Source: Porticoccaceae bacterium (GTDB lineage Bacteria; Pseudomonadota; Gammaproteobacteria; Pseudomonadales; Porticoccaceae). Taken from it: a stretch of 64,000 nucleotides of DNA. The stretch lies in assembly GCA_029238255.1 (NCBI GenBank), contig JAQWGK010000050.1, positions 124,001-188,000 on the forward strand, read 5' to 3'. Positions within the stretch are counted from its first letter, which is position 1; every line of letters begins with the position of its first letter. A program made the position numbers and the translations under genes. Under the pieces are notes generated by a model. It was not told where the DNA came from and searched no databases. It saw only the letters and a program-made list of their open reading frames with translations. Below are positions 23,857-32,550 of the stretch, one piece after another.

Positions 23857-25686
23857 ATGTGTGGAATTGTAGGTGCAGCATCCCAGAGAAATATTTATAA
23901 AATATTAATTGAAGGTTTACGTCGCCTTGAATACAGAGGCTATGATTCCGCAGGCCTATCGATTTTAGATGGTGAACAGGCGCTACAAACCCGCAAAACG
24001 ATCGGCAGAGTTGCCGACCTGGAAAAGCTCACAGCCCAACAGAGCATTGCGGGTAGCACTGGTATTTCCCACACCCGCTGGGCCACTCATGGTGAGCCGA
24101 GCAGCGTTAACTCTCATCCACACACCTCTTCTGGTGTGTCCGTTGTCCACAATGGCATTATTGAAAATCATGAGCAGTTGCGCGCTGAAGTCAAAGCCCT
24201 GGGCTACGAAATTCTGTCGGCAACCGATACCGAAGTCATTGCGCATTTAGTACATCATCAATTAAAAACTGATGCTGATTTACGCACCGCAGTAGAGAAA
24301 ACAATTTCCAAGCTAGAAGGTGCCTATGCGCTGGGAGTAATTTCAGATACTCAACCAGAGACAGTGATCGGCGCTCGTAGCGGCAGCCCATTGGTTATTG
24401 GCCTTGGCATTGATGAAAACTTTATCGCCTCAGATCAGATGGCACTGCGTCAGGTAACCGATCGCTTTGTATTTCTGGAAGAGGGAGATCTGGTAGAAAT
24501 CTCTAGCGCCAGTTACAGTATTTTTGATCAGTCAGGCAGTGAAGTTGAACGGCCAATTAATCAATTAGATGAAAAAGATCTGATTGCAGAAAAAGGCCAG
24601 TACCGACACTTTATGCAAAAAGAAATTTTTGAGCAGCCAACGGTTTTAGCCAATACAACCGCAGGCCGAATAGCCGGGGATCATATCCGCGAAGCGATCT
24701 TTGGCTATCAGGCAGAAGCGCTTTTTGCGCAGACCAATAATATTCATATAGTCGCCTGTGGCACCAGTTTTCATTCCGGTCTGGTCGCCAAATACTGGTT
24801 GGAAGAAAATACTGGCCTACCCTGTCAGGTAGAAGTCGCCAGTGAATACCGTTACAGAACAGTGCCAGTTCCTGCCGGCACATTGTTTGTCACTATCTCC
24901 CAGTCCGGGGAAACCGCGGATACACTAGCCGCACTGCGCAAAGCAAAAGACAGTGGCTATCTGGGCTTTGTAGCGATCTGTAATGTCGCCAACAGCTCAT
25001 TGGTTCGTGAATCCGATATCTCCTTAATGACGATGGCCGGCCCGGAAATTGGCGTGGCATCGACCAAAGCATTTACCACTCAGTTAGTCGCCCTTCAGTT
25101 GCTTACTCTCTCACTGGGTCGCCATAAAGGATTGGATTCAAAAGTTGAAAAAGAGCTGGTGGAAAGTCTTCATAAGCTACCAGAACTCTGTACGGCCGTA
25201 CTCGAATTGGACTCTGTTATTCAGCAGATGTCAGAGTCATTTGCCAACAAACATCACGCACTATTTTTGGGTCGTGGCGAGCAGTATCCCATCGCCCTTG
25301 AAGGCGCACTAAAGTTAAAAGAGATCTCCTATATCCATGCCGAGGCCTACCCTTCCGGCGAATTAAAGCACGGCCCACTGGCACTGGTCGATGAAGATAT
25401 GCCGGTGGTTACAGTGGCACCAAATAATGAATTACTTGAAAAATTAAAATCCAATTTACATGAAGTTCGCGCTCGAGGTGGAGAGTTATTTGTCTTTGCC
25501 GATGCCGATGCTGGCTTTGTTAGCGAGCCCGGAACAACCGTTATCGCCATGCCCCATGTGCCAAAAAGTTTGGAGGCAATTATTTATACGCTGCCATTAC
25601 AGATGCTCTCTTATCATGTGGCTTTGCTGAAAGGCACTGATGTGGACCAACCACGAAATCTAGCAAAGTCAGTGACTGTGGAATAG
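23857..25686 (+). CDS. glmS: Glutamine-fructose-6-phosphate aminotransferase
   Basis: Converts fructose-6-phosphate and glutamine to glucosamine-6-phosphate, the first step of amino-sugar synthesis. The true start is the ATG at 23857, because the catalytic Cys must follow the initiator Met ([12 protein letters not shown]). The ORF track start at 23746 lies inside glmU. It has 609 residues, the normal length. The glutaminase domain includes [18 protein letters not shown]. Two SIS domains contain [18 protein letters not shown] and [13 protein letters not shown], and the end is LAKSVTVE. No glmS ribozyme is expected in this group and none is evident. Confidence 0.98.
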   Translation: MCGIVGAASQRNIYKILIEGLRRLEYRGYDSAGLSILDGEQALQTRKTIGRVADLEKLTAQQSIAGSTGISHTRWATHGEPSSVNSHPHTSSGVSVVHNGIIENHEQLRAEVKALGYEILSATDTEVIAHLVHHQLKTDADLRTAVEKTISKLEGAYALGVISDTQPETVIGARSGSPLVIGLGIDENFIASDQMALRQVTDRFVFLEEGDLVEISSASYSIFDQSGSEVERPINQLDEKDLIAEKGQYRHFMQKEIFEQPTVLANTTAGRIAGDHIREAIFGYQAEALFAQTNNIHIVACGTSFHSGLVAKYWLEENTGLPCQVEVASEYRYRTVPVPAGTLFVTISQSGETADTLAALRKAKDSGYLGFVAICNVANSSLVRESDISLMTMAGPEIGVASTKAFTTQLVALQLLTLSLGRHKGLDSKVEKELVESLHKLPELCTAVLELDSVIQQMSESFANKHHALFLGRGEQYPIALEGALKLKEISYIHAEAYPSGELKHGPLALVDEDMPVVTVAPNNELLEKLKSNLHEVRARGGELFVFADADAGFVSEPGTTVIAMPHVPKSLEAIIYTLPLQMLSYHVALLKGTDVDQPRNLAKSVTVE

Positions 25687-25738
25687 TCTTAACCCTATAT
25701 AAAAAGTAAAATTTATTTTCCGATACTGAGGTTACATT

Positions 25739-26029
25739 ATGAATAAATTCACTCCGATCTTTTGGGCATTAATTTTGTTTCTTTCCATCTCAGGATGCAC
25801 AAAGCCTGAGCAAGCCGATATAGGATTTTGGAAGAGCGAAGATTGTAAAAAAGTTAGTGAGGCAGCAGGGTTTTTCCTATACACCTCTGGAGAATTATTG
25901 AAAGCTGCAGACAAAGAAAGACAGGCAGGAAGCGAGAAAAAATCCGAAAAGACCTATGCTGCTGCAATGTATTTTTCACAGTTGTCCGAGCATTCGGCAA
26001 AGAATTTTGAAGTATTCTGCAAGAAGTAA
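25739..26029 (+). CDS. Small predicted lipoprotein, unknown function
   Basis: I do not recognise a family. The 96-residue product starts MNKFTPIFWALILFLSISGC. That is a short basic start, a hydrophobic core and a lipobox-like ISGC with Cys20, so a lipid-anchored envelope protein is likely. The mature part is charged and probably helical (ELLKAADKERQAGSEKKSEK), with two further Cys (KSEDCKK, EVFCKK) that could form a disulfide. The start has a GAGG-like purine stretch 8 bp upstream. It is the first of four small genes of lower GC between glmS and hexR. Confidence 0.65.
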   Translation: MNKFTPIFWALILFLSISGCTKPEQADIGFWKSEDCKKVSEAAGFFLYTSGELLKAADKERQAGSEKKSEKTYAAAMYFSQLSEHSAKNFEVFCKK

Positions 26030-26188
26030 TAACAAATAAAAAAACGCTTTAATCCGAATCAGCTCAGTTACTGTCGAGTAATTAATAGTCACGATATTTA
26101 ATCGGTGTTCTATAAAAATACTCAATCAGTAAAATAGTCTTTGCACTACACTTTACAAATTAAAACTATTTTTAGGAAGGGAAACATT

Positions 26189-26350
26189 GTGGGCGGGCTA
26201 ACGACAGCAGGATTTATGTTTGGAATTATGGGAATGTCTTTTGGAATAATAGGGTTTGCTTTTGGTGTAATTTCTTTAAGCAGAGTTGGCAAAATTTCAA
26301 GACAACTGGAAGAAAAGGGAATTCTGGAAGAGCCTTCTAAGACAGATTAA
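26189..26350 (+). CDS. Small one-helix membrane protein, paralogue of downstream gene
   Basis: I choose the GTG at 26189 because AGGAAGGGAAA precedes it. The ORF track extends 16 codons upstream without a ribosome site. The 53-residue product has a Gly/Phe-rich hydrophobic helix (AGFMFGIMGMSFGIIGFAFG), then a charged tail with VGKISRQLEEKGILEE. The 42-residue product at 26711 has the same plan (VVGFVFGLMGM, LEKLVKTLKEKGVLDE). The two look like diverged tandem copies. Function unknown. Confidence 0.6.
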   Translation: MGGLTTAGFMFGIMGMSFGIIGFAFGVISLSRVGKISRQLEEKGILEEPSKTD

Positions 26351-26377
26351 ATTGCTTTTTTATTAGGTAATTATCGA

Positions 26378-26698
26378 GTGACAGCATTTTTTAAAAACAC
26401 TTATTTTTTATTACCAATAATTTATTGGCTGGGAGCGTTACTTGAATCTGGTGATGCTCTAATAAGAGATGCGTGGTTTGGGATGCCTTTTTTTGCATTA
26501 GGAATCTACTTCCTTTTTAAAAAAAATATTAGCAATAAGTTTTTATCCTGCGCTTATTTAGCTCATGTCCTGTTTGATCTTTTGTATTTAGTTTTAATCA
26601 AAGAATCTTATATGCTCAATTTTTACGAAGAGATATGTATTGTTTATGATCTAGCGGTCGGCATTATTCTACTCAATTTAAGAAAATCACAAAAATAA
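26378..26698 (+). CDS. Small multi-pass membrane protein, unknown
   Basis: A 106-residue frame starting with GTG at 26378 (MTAFFKNTYFLLPIIYWLGALL). It is strongly hydrophobic, with about four predicted membrane segments: FLLPIIYWLGALL, MPFFALGIYFLF, CAYLAHVLFDLLYLVLI and ICIVYDLAVGIILLNL. I do not recognise the family. Its base composition is more AT-rich than the flanking housekeeping genes. It sits between the two paralogous one-helix genes, so the three may form one transcript. Confidence 0.55.
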   Translation: MTAFFKNTYFLLPIIYWLGALLESGDALIRDAWFGMPFFALGIYFLFKKNISNKFLSCAYLAHVLFDLLYLVLIKESYMLNFYEEICIVYDLAVGIILLNLRKSQK

Positions 26699-26710
26699 AA
26701 AGGAAAACTT

Positions 26711-26839
26711 ATGGATGGGTTAGCAGTAGTCGGATTTGTCTTTGGGCTAATGGGTATGATCGCCTTTGTAAGGCTGGAAAAGTTGGTAAAAACACTTAAG
26801 GAAAAAGGCGTTTTAGACGAAGATTACAAAGACGAGTAA
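26711..26839 (+). CDS. Very small membrane protein, paralogue of 26189 gene
   Basis: A 42-residue frame below the ORF-track cut-off: MDGLAVVGFVFGLMGMIAFV, followed by a charged amphipathic tail ending DEDYKDE. The AGGAAAA at 26701 is a good ribosome site. Similarity to the 53-residue product upstream supports that it is coding. The stop is 5 bp from the convergent hexR stop. Confidence 0.6.
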   Translation: MDGLAVVGFVFGLMGMIAFVRLEKLVKTLKEKGVLDEDYKDE

Positions 26840-26844
26840 TCAGT

Positions 26845-27498
26845 TTATTGGCTGCGCAGTGATGCTAGCCCAGCCTGTAGCTGTTGCAAATGCTCTTCCA
26901 ACTGTGGCCCTTTCTTTTGCGCGACACCAATCGCCAGTACATCGAGAACTGCAAGATGAGCAATTCTTGAAGATAGCGGTGTATAGATTTGAATATCCTC
27001 TTCGGCGTTTACCTCAATAGCAATATCGGCTTTTCTGGCGATTGGCGAATTACTTGGCGCCAGACTAATAACAAGACCCCCCGCTCTCTTAACCAGATCC
27101 ATAGAATCCAGTAGCGCTTTGGTGCGGCCGGATTGCGAGATCGCCACCACCATGCTGTCGCGAACCTTGAGTAAGGTGTCGACCGTTGAATCAAATACCT
27201 TGTGGGTGTACTCGCGGGTTGAGTCTGTATCTGTTACCGCAATTTGACCATAGCTAGGACTTGAAGCCAGCTGCTGTGCCAGCGCCAGTTTAAAATCCTG
27301 AAAACCGTGACAGCCAACAGCCCGACAAAAACGTACCACCGTAGGCTCACTAACACCCGCCTGCTGAGCCAGATCGACAATCCGCATACGGATAACCCCT
27401 AAAGGTTCTTTAAGGACAAATTCAGCGACTTTACGCTCGGACTTGCGCAGTTTGGTTAGGGTGTCGCTAATGGTTTGTGTCAGCTGTGCGGGTTTCAT
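26845..27498 (-). CDS. hexR: HexR/RpiR-type regulator with internal SIS deletion
   Basis: RpiR-family repressor. HexR controls Entner-Doudoroff and related sugar genes and responds to 2-keto-3-deoxy-6-phosphogluconate. The N-terminal HTH (RIVDLAQQAGVSEPTVVRFCRAVGCHGFQDFKLALAQ) is complete, and the C-terminus (DIQIYTPLSSRIAHLAVLDVLAIGV) is typical. The protein has 217 residues against about 285-290 for HexR. VDTLLKVRDS runs directly into MVVAISQSGRTK, skipping the first half of the SIS domain with its phosphosugar-binding GLGAS-type motif. The frame is preserved. It may be a ligand-insensitive repressor or a decaying gene. A HexR-box-like palindrome lies 73 bp upstream. Confidence 0.85.
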   Translation of the reverse strand: MKPAQLTQTISDTLTKLRKSERKVAEFVLKEPLGVIRMRIVDLAQQAGVSEPTVVRFCRAVGCHGFQDFKLALAQQLASSPSYGQIAVTDTDSTREYTHKVFDSTVDTLLKVRDSMVVAISQSGRTKALLDSMDLVKRAGGLVISLAPSNSPIARKADIAIEVNAEEDIQIYTPLSSRIAHLAVLDVLAIGVAQKKGPQLEEHLQQLQAGLASLRSQ

Positions 27499-27570
27499 GG
27501 ATAGTCCTTGTCGACAAACTTATCAGAACCACTTTTATAGACCAGTTTTAAAGCTTTACCAAAGTGATTA

Positions 27571-27585
27571 TGTAAAAAATTTACA
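27571..27585. promoter_or_regulatory. HexR-box-like palindrome
   Basis: TGTAAAAAATTTACA is a perfect inverted repeat (TGTAAA-AAA-TTTACA) resembling the known HexR operator pattern TGTARTWWWAYTACA. A half-match TGTAGTAAAA follows at 27600-27609. The site lies between divergent hexR and uvrD, consistent with autoregulation. Confidence 0.65.
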
Positions 27586-27708
27586 AGAAATCCCGATTTT
27601 GTAGTAAAAAGTTCGAAGGTGGCCTAGATTGCCGCAACAAAAATAAACTCAACATAAACATTATTTTGCCCAACAACTGCTCGGGACATATTGTTAGAAT
27701 ACGGCTCT

Positions 27709-29868
27709 ATGGATGTTACCTCGATACTCAATCAGCTAAACCCAGCCCAGGAAGAAGCGGTTACCAGCGACAAGCAGCACCTACTGGTGTTGGCCGGCGC
27801 AGGCAGCGGCAAGACTCGAGTGCTGGTGCACCGCATCGCCTGGAAAATACAGGTCGACAATATTTCACCCTACGGCCTATTGGCAGTGACCTTTACCAAT
27901 AAGGCGGCTCGGGAAATGCGCGAGCGCATCGATGAGCTGTTGGGCATGTCCCTGCGAGGAATGTGGGTTGGTACCTTCCACGGTCTGGCTCACCGCCTGC
28001 TCAAGGCCCATTGGCGCGATGTTAATCTGCCGGAGAACTTCCAGATACTGGACTCGGATGATCAGCTGCGGCTGGTAAAGCGAGTGATGCGCAGTATGGA
28101 TCTCGACGAGCAGCGCTGGCCGCCCAAGCAGGCTCAGTGGTGGATCAATGGTCAAAAAGATGAGGGTCTTAGAGCGGTACATATTCAGGAGACCGGTGAT
28201 CCGCATCTGTTAACCATGCTGCGTATTTACCGCGAGTATGAAGAGGTCTGTAATCGTCTCGGGGTTATCGACTTTGCTGAACTTTTACTGCGCGCACTGG
28301 AATTATGGAAAAACAACCCTGCAGTGCTCGATCATTATCAGCAGCGCTTTCAGCATATTTTGGTCGATGAGTTTCAGGATACCAACGCCGTTCAGTACGC
28401 CTGGTTGCGACTGCTAGCGGGCAAGGTCAGTGGTGTTACTGCCGTCGGCGATGACGACCAGTCTATCTATGGTTGGCGCGGGGCAAAGGTCGAAAATATT
28501 CTTAGCTATGAGCGCCATTTTGCCGATACCCATACGGTAAAGCTCGAGCAAAATTATCGCTCCACCTCTAATATTCTCGGTGCCGCCAACGCGGTTATCG
28601 CCAAAAATGCCGAGCGTCTCGGCAAGAACCTGTGGACCGATTCTGGTGAGGGCGAACCCATTGCCCTGTATGCCGCCTTTAATGAACACGACGAGGCGCG
28701 CTATATCGCCGACCGTCTGCACAGCTGGGTTCAGCAGGGCAACCGCCGTGAAGACTCGGCGATTCTCTATCGCTCCAATGCCCAGTCACGAGTTCTTGAA
28801 GCCGCCCTATTACAGGCGGATATTCCCTACCGGATTTATGGCGGACAGCGTTTTTATGAACGTCTGGAAGTTAAAAATGCCCTCTCCTATCTGCGCCTGA
28901 TGATGAACTGTCACGATGACACCGCGTTTGAGCGCGTGGTTAATGTTCCTACTCGGGGTATTGGTGATCGCACCGTTGAGATGATTCGTGAAGTGGCTCG
29001 CGATGGACAGATCTCCCTGTGGAGTGCAGCGGAAAAAATTGTCACCGAAAAACGTATGGCTGCGCGAGCGACCAACGCAGTTGCTGGGTTTATGCAGCTG
29101 ATTAATGAAATGAGTGGTCAGCTGGATGAGTTGCCACTCCATGAACAGGCCGATCATGCTATCGACCGCAGTGGTCTGATAGAGATGCACCGCCGTGAAA
29201 AAGGCGAGCGCGGACAGGCGCGGGTGGAAAACCTTGAAGAACTGGTTGGTGCCTGCCGCAACTTTGAGCCGGAAGATGCAGATCAGCCGATTCTGCCGCA
29301 GTTCCTCGATCAGGTGGCACTGGATTCTGGCGATCGTCAGGCTGATGAAGATCAGGATGCGGTGCAGTTAATGACCCTGCACAGTGCCAAAGGCCTCGAG
29401 TTTCCATTAGTGTTTCTGGCTGGCATGGAGGAGAATTTATTCCCCCATAAAATGTCTCTGGAAGAGCCCGGGCGACTTGAAGAAGAGCGACGACTGGCCT
29501 ATGTTGGTATCACTCGAGCGATGCAAAAACTCTATCTGACCTTTGCTGAAAGCCGCTCTATTTACGGTAGCGAGTCATTTAACTCGGTATCGCGCTTTGT
29601 ACGGGATATCCCCAAAGAAGTGATCGAAGAGGTGCGCCTACAGAGTACGGTGAGCCGACCGACCAGCTATGCACGGGGAGCTCTGAGCAGTGATCAGGGC
29701 GACGACACGGGTTTCACCCTGGGGCAGGGAGTTAATCATCAGATCTATGGTGAGGGCGTTATTCTCAACTTTGAGGGCAATGGTCCCCGCGCCAGAGTGC
29801 ATGTTAGTTTTGCCGATGTGGGGACCAAGATATTAATACTGGCATCAGCTAATCTGGTCGCCCTGTAA
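27709..29868 (+). CDS. uvrD: DNA helicase II UvrD
   Basis: 3'-5' superfamily 1 helicase used in nucleotide excision repair and mismatch repair. I take the ATG at 27709 (MDVTSILNQLNPAQEEAV, close to the E. coli start). The ORF-track TTG adds six residues. The 719 residues match the family. Walker A is GAGSGKTRV (about 30-38), Walker B DEFQDTN (about 221-227), motif III GDDDQSIYGWRGA, and motif VI VGITRAMQKLYL. No LexA-type operator is obvious in the 210 bp upstream. Confidence 0.97.
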   Translation: MDVTSILNQLNPAQEEAVTSDKQHLLVLAGAGSGKTRVLVHRIAWKIQVDNISPYGLLAVTFTNKAAREMRERIDELLGMSLRGMWVGTFHGLAHRLLKAHWRDVNLPENFQILDSDDQLRLVKRVMRSMDLDEQRWPPKQAQWWINGQKDEGLRAVHIQETGDPHLLTMLRIYREYEEVCNRLGVIDFAELLLRALELWKNNPAVLDHYQQRFQHILVDEFQDTNAVQYAWLRLLAGKVSGVTAVGDDDQSIYGWRGAKVENILSYERHFADTHTVKLEQNYRSTSNILGAANAVIAKNAERLGKNLWTDSGEGEPIALYAAFNEHDEARYIADRLHSWVQQGNRREDSAILYRSNAQSRVLEAALLQADIPYRIYGGQRFYERLEVKNALSYLRLMMNCHDDTAFERVVNVPTRGIGDRTVEMIREVARDGQISLWSAAEKIVTEKRMAARATNAVAGFMQLINEMSGQLDELPLHEQADHAIDRSGLIEMHRREKGERGQARVENLEELVGACRNFEPEDADQPILPQFLDQVALDSGDRQADEDQDAVQLMTLHSAKGLEFPLVFLAGMEENLFPHKMSLEEPGRLEEERRLAYVGITRAMQKLYLTFAESRSIYGSESFNSVSRFVRDIPKEVIEEVRLQSTVSRPTSYARGALSSDQGDDTGFTLGQGVNHQIYGEGVILNFEGNGPRARVHVSFADVGTKILILASANLVAL

Positions 29869-29922
29869 GTTTTTGCAGACCGATCAAAATACGTTAGGAA
29901 TTATCAAAATAAGGGGAATACC

Positions 29923-31011
29923 ATGCGTTTAATCTCTCTGGCACTGATGTGCACACTGCTTATTGGTTGCGGCAGCGAAACTACCACTAGCACTGAGGCC
30001 ACATCCGCACAGCCGGAAAAGACCTACAACTGGAAACTGGTCACCACCTGGCCAAAAAATTTCCCCGGCCTCGGTTTGGCACCAGAGAATTTTGCCAAAG
30101 ATGTTGAGCGCATGAGCAATGGCCGCTTAAAAATTAAAGTCTATGGTGCAGGACAGATGGTGCCCGCCCTTGAGGTTTTCGATGCGGTATCTCAGGGGAC
30201 TGCTGAAGTGGGCCATGGTGCAGCCTACTATTGGAAAGGTAAGATTCCAGCCGGAGTCTTTTTTACGGCGGTTCCCTTCGGTCTCAACGCACAGGAGATG
30301 AATGCCTGGATTCATTATGGTGGCGGGCTTGAGTTGTGGCGTGAACTCTACGAGCCATTTAATTTAATTCCCTTTGCGGGGGGCAATACGGGTGTGCAGA
30401 TGGCCGGCTGGTTTAATCGCGAGATTAAATCAATGGATGATATCCGTGGACTAAAAATGCGTATTCCCGGATTGGGCGGTGAAGTGATTTCCCGCGCTGG
30501 CGGTATCGCGGTCAATATTCCCGGCGGTGAACTCTACACGTCTATGCAGACTGGTGTGATCGATGCGACTGAATGGGTTGGCCCCTACAATGATCGGGCC
30601 TTTGGCCTGCATCAGGTTGCCAAGTACTACTATTACCCAGGCTGGCATGAGCCGGGTCCGACTCTTGAGTTGATTATTAATAAGCAGGCCTATGAAACCC
30701 TGCCCGCAGATCTGCAGGCGATTGTCGAAGTTGCTGCCCGCGCCGCTAATCAGGATATGCTTGATGAGTACACGGCGAGAAATAATGCCGCCTTGGTCGA
30801 GTTGGTGGAAAATCACGGTGTTGAGGTTAAACAGTTACCCGATGATGTGATTGCTGAACTACAGCGATTATCCGTTGAAGTGGTAGAGGAGGTAGCGGCT
30901 GTAAACCCTCTCTCTCGTCGCATTGCCGATTCGTTGAAAGAGTTTGCCAAGCAGTCAAAATCCTACCATGCAATCTCTGAAGAAGCCTTTTATAACGCGC
31001 GACAAAAGTAG
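29923..31011 (+). CDS. TRAP transporter solute-binding lipoprotein, DctP family
   Basis: Periplasmic substrate receptor of a TRAP-type secondary transporter. The 362-residue product begins MRLISLALMCTLLIGC, a lipoprotein signal with lipobox LIGC. Family features are WKLVTTWPKNFPGLG, GLKMRIPGLGGEV and the substrate-contact segment IDATEWVGPYND. The Glu-Trp pair resembles 2-oxoacid-binding TakP proteins, so an organic acid ligand is plausible. No DctQ or DctM membrane subunits are adjacent: uvrD lies upstream and convergent trkH downstream. It is an orphan receptor that must pair with a permease elsewhere. A good AAGGGGAA ribosome site precedes the start. Confidence 0.9.
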   Translation: MRLISLALMCTLLIGCGSETTTSTEATSAQPEKTYNWKLVTTWPKNFPGLGLAPENFAKDVERMSNGRLKIKVYGAGQMVPALEVFDAVSQGTAEVGHGAAYYWKGKIPAGVFFTAVPFGLNAQEMNAWIHYGGGLELWRELYEPFNLIPFAGGNTGVQMAGWFNREIKSMDDIRGLKMRIPGLGGEVISRAGGIAVNIPGGELYTSMQTGVIDATEWVGPYNDRAFGLHQVAKYYYYPGWHEPGPTLELIINKQAYETLPADLQAIVEVAARAANQDMLDEYTARNNAALVELVENHGVEVKQLPDDVIAELQRLSVEVVEEVAAVNPLSRRIADSLKEFAKQSKSYHAISEEAFYNARQK

Positions 31012-31050
31012 CTGGCAATCAGCGATTTACTGGAAATATTAGATATTAAT

Positions 31051-31080
31051 TAGCGGCTTATCAAAGCCGCTATTAATTGT
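31051..31080. terminator. Possible bidirectional terminator hairpin
   Basis: The perfect 9-bp stem TAGCGGCTT-ATCA-AAGCCGCTA (31051-31072) is flanked by ATTAAT on both sides, between the convergent TRAP receptor and trkH genes. The T tail is poor. Confidence 0.5.
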
Positions 31081-31088
31081 GCGTGTAT

Positions 31089-32537
31089 TTAGTTGCGCCA
31101 GAACGTGGGTGTAAACAGCACTAGCAGAGTAAAGATTTCCAATCGTCCGAGCAGCATTCCCCAGCACAGAACCCATTTGGCAAAGCCATTAATATCAGCG
31201 AAATTAATCGCCACCTCACCCAAGCCGGGGCCGAGATTATTCAGCGATGCCGCCGTTGCAGACCAGGCGGTGACATAGTCGAGGCCCGACGCTAACAGCA
31301 GTAAAACCATCAGATAGAAAATCGCCAGATAGGCACCAAAAAATGCCCAGATTGCATCGACAACGCGGCTTGGCACGCGGCGATTATGAATCTTGATCGG
31401 CAGTAGCGCATTGGGATGCACCAGTCGATAGATCTCACGAATACATTGCTGGCCGAGAATCAGCATACGCCCTATTTTGATACCACCACCGGTGGATCCT
31501 GCACAGGCACCAAAGAAGGATAGGAACAACAGGAAGAATGGCAAAAAGCTTGGCCAGCCACTGAAATTGTCGGTGGTAAATCCGCTGGTGGTCATAATCG
31601 AAATAAGATGGAAACCGCCCTGTCGAATACTCTCACTCCAACCGTAAGTACCGCTGTAATAGAGGTACAGGCAGGTGATCAAAATACCGATCAGCAACAG
31701 GTAGATATACATTCTCGCTTCAGGGTCTGACCAGTAATGGGAGAGCTTTCGGTCGTGCCAGACATGAAAGTGCAGGGCAAAGTTAATACCTGAAATCACC
31801 ATAAAAAAGGCACAGACGGCCATAATCGCTGAACTGTCGAAGAAGCCGATACTGGCATCATGGGTCGAGAAGCCGCCGATAGACACGGTCGAGAAGCTGT
31901 GACTGATAGCATCAAATGCCGACATCCCCGCCAGCCAATAGGCCAACCCACAGGCAACCGTAAGCGCCAGATAGATTTTAAACAGCACATTGGCCGTCTC
32001 TCTAATGCGCGGCGTAAGCTTGGAATCCTTCATTGGGCCCGGTGTTTCGGTGCGATACAGCTGCATACCGCCGACCCCGAGCATAGGCAGAATCGCCACC
32101 GCGATAACCACAATACCAATACCGCCGAGCCACTGCAGTTGCTGACGATAGTAGAGAATCGATTTCGGCAGATCATCCAGTCCGGAGATCACGGTGGCAC
32201 CGGTGGTGGTTAAACCAGAGACAGACTCAAACAGCGCATTGATAAAGCTCAGGTTAGCGGTCTCAGAGAGCATTAGCGGCAATGCACCAAAAGTACTGAG
32301 TACCAACCAGAAAAATACTGTGATCAAAAAACCATCGCGGGTGCGCATTTCCGCCGTCACCCGTTTCGAGGGCAGCCAAAATACCAGCCCGACAATCAGG
32401 GTAATGGCAAATGCCAGAGCAAACATTGATGAGGTATCGTCGCCGTAGATAGCGGCCACAACGATCGGTGGCAACATGGTCAGGCTGAAAATCATCAGCA
32501 GAATGCCAAGTACTCGAGCAACGATATTGAGATGCAT
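31089..32537 (-). CDS. trkH: Potassium uptake membrane protein TrkH
   Basis: Membrane subunit of the Trk potassium uptake system, with TrkA as its cytosolic gating partner. I start at the ATG complementary to 32535-32537 (MHLNIVARVLGILLMIFSL), giving 482 residues as in E. coli. The ORF-track start lies inside trkA and adds 29 non-membrane residues. The selectivity-filter loops are visible as SGLTTTGATV, STVSIGGFSTHD, TTSGFTTDN and a last loop near SLNNLGPGLG. It starts 13 bp after the trkA stop, so the two form one leftward transcript. Confidence 0.95.
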   Translation of the reverse strand: MHLNIVARVLGILLMIFSLTMLPPIVVAAIYGDDTSSMFALAFAITLIVGLVFWLPSKRVTAEMRTRDGFLITVFFWLVLSTFGALPLMLSETANLSFINALFESVSGLTTTGATVISGLDDLPKSILYYRQQLQWLGGIGIVVIAVAILPMLGVGGMQLYRTETPGPMKDSKLTPRIRETANVLFKIYLALTVACGLAYWLAGMSAFDAISHSFSTVSIGGFSTHDASIGFFDSSAIMAVCAFFMVISGINFALHFHVWHDRKLSHYWSDPEARMYIYLLLIGILITCLYLYYSGTYGWSESIRQGGFHLISIMTTSGFTTDNFSGWPSFLPFFLLFLSFFGACAGSTGGGIKIGRMLILGQQCIREIYRLVHPNALLPIKIHNRRVPSRVVDAIWAFFGAYLAIFYLMVLLLLASGLDYVTAWSATAASLNNLGPGLGEVAINFADINGFAKWVLCWGMLLGRLEIFTLLVLFTPTFWRN

Positions 32538-32550
32538 AAGTCGATAAGTC

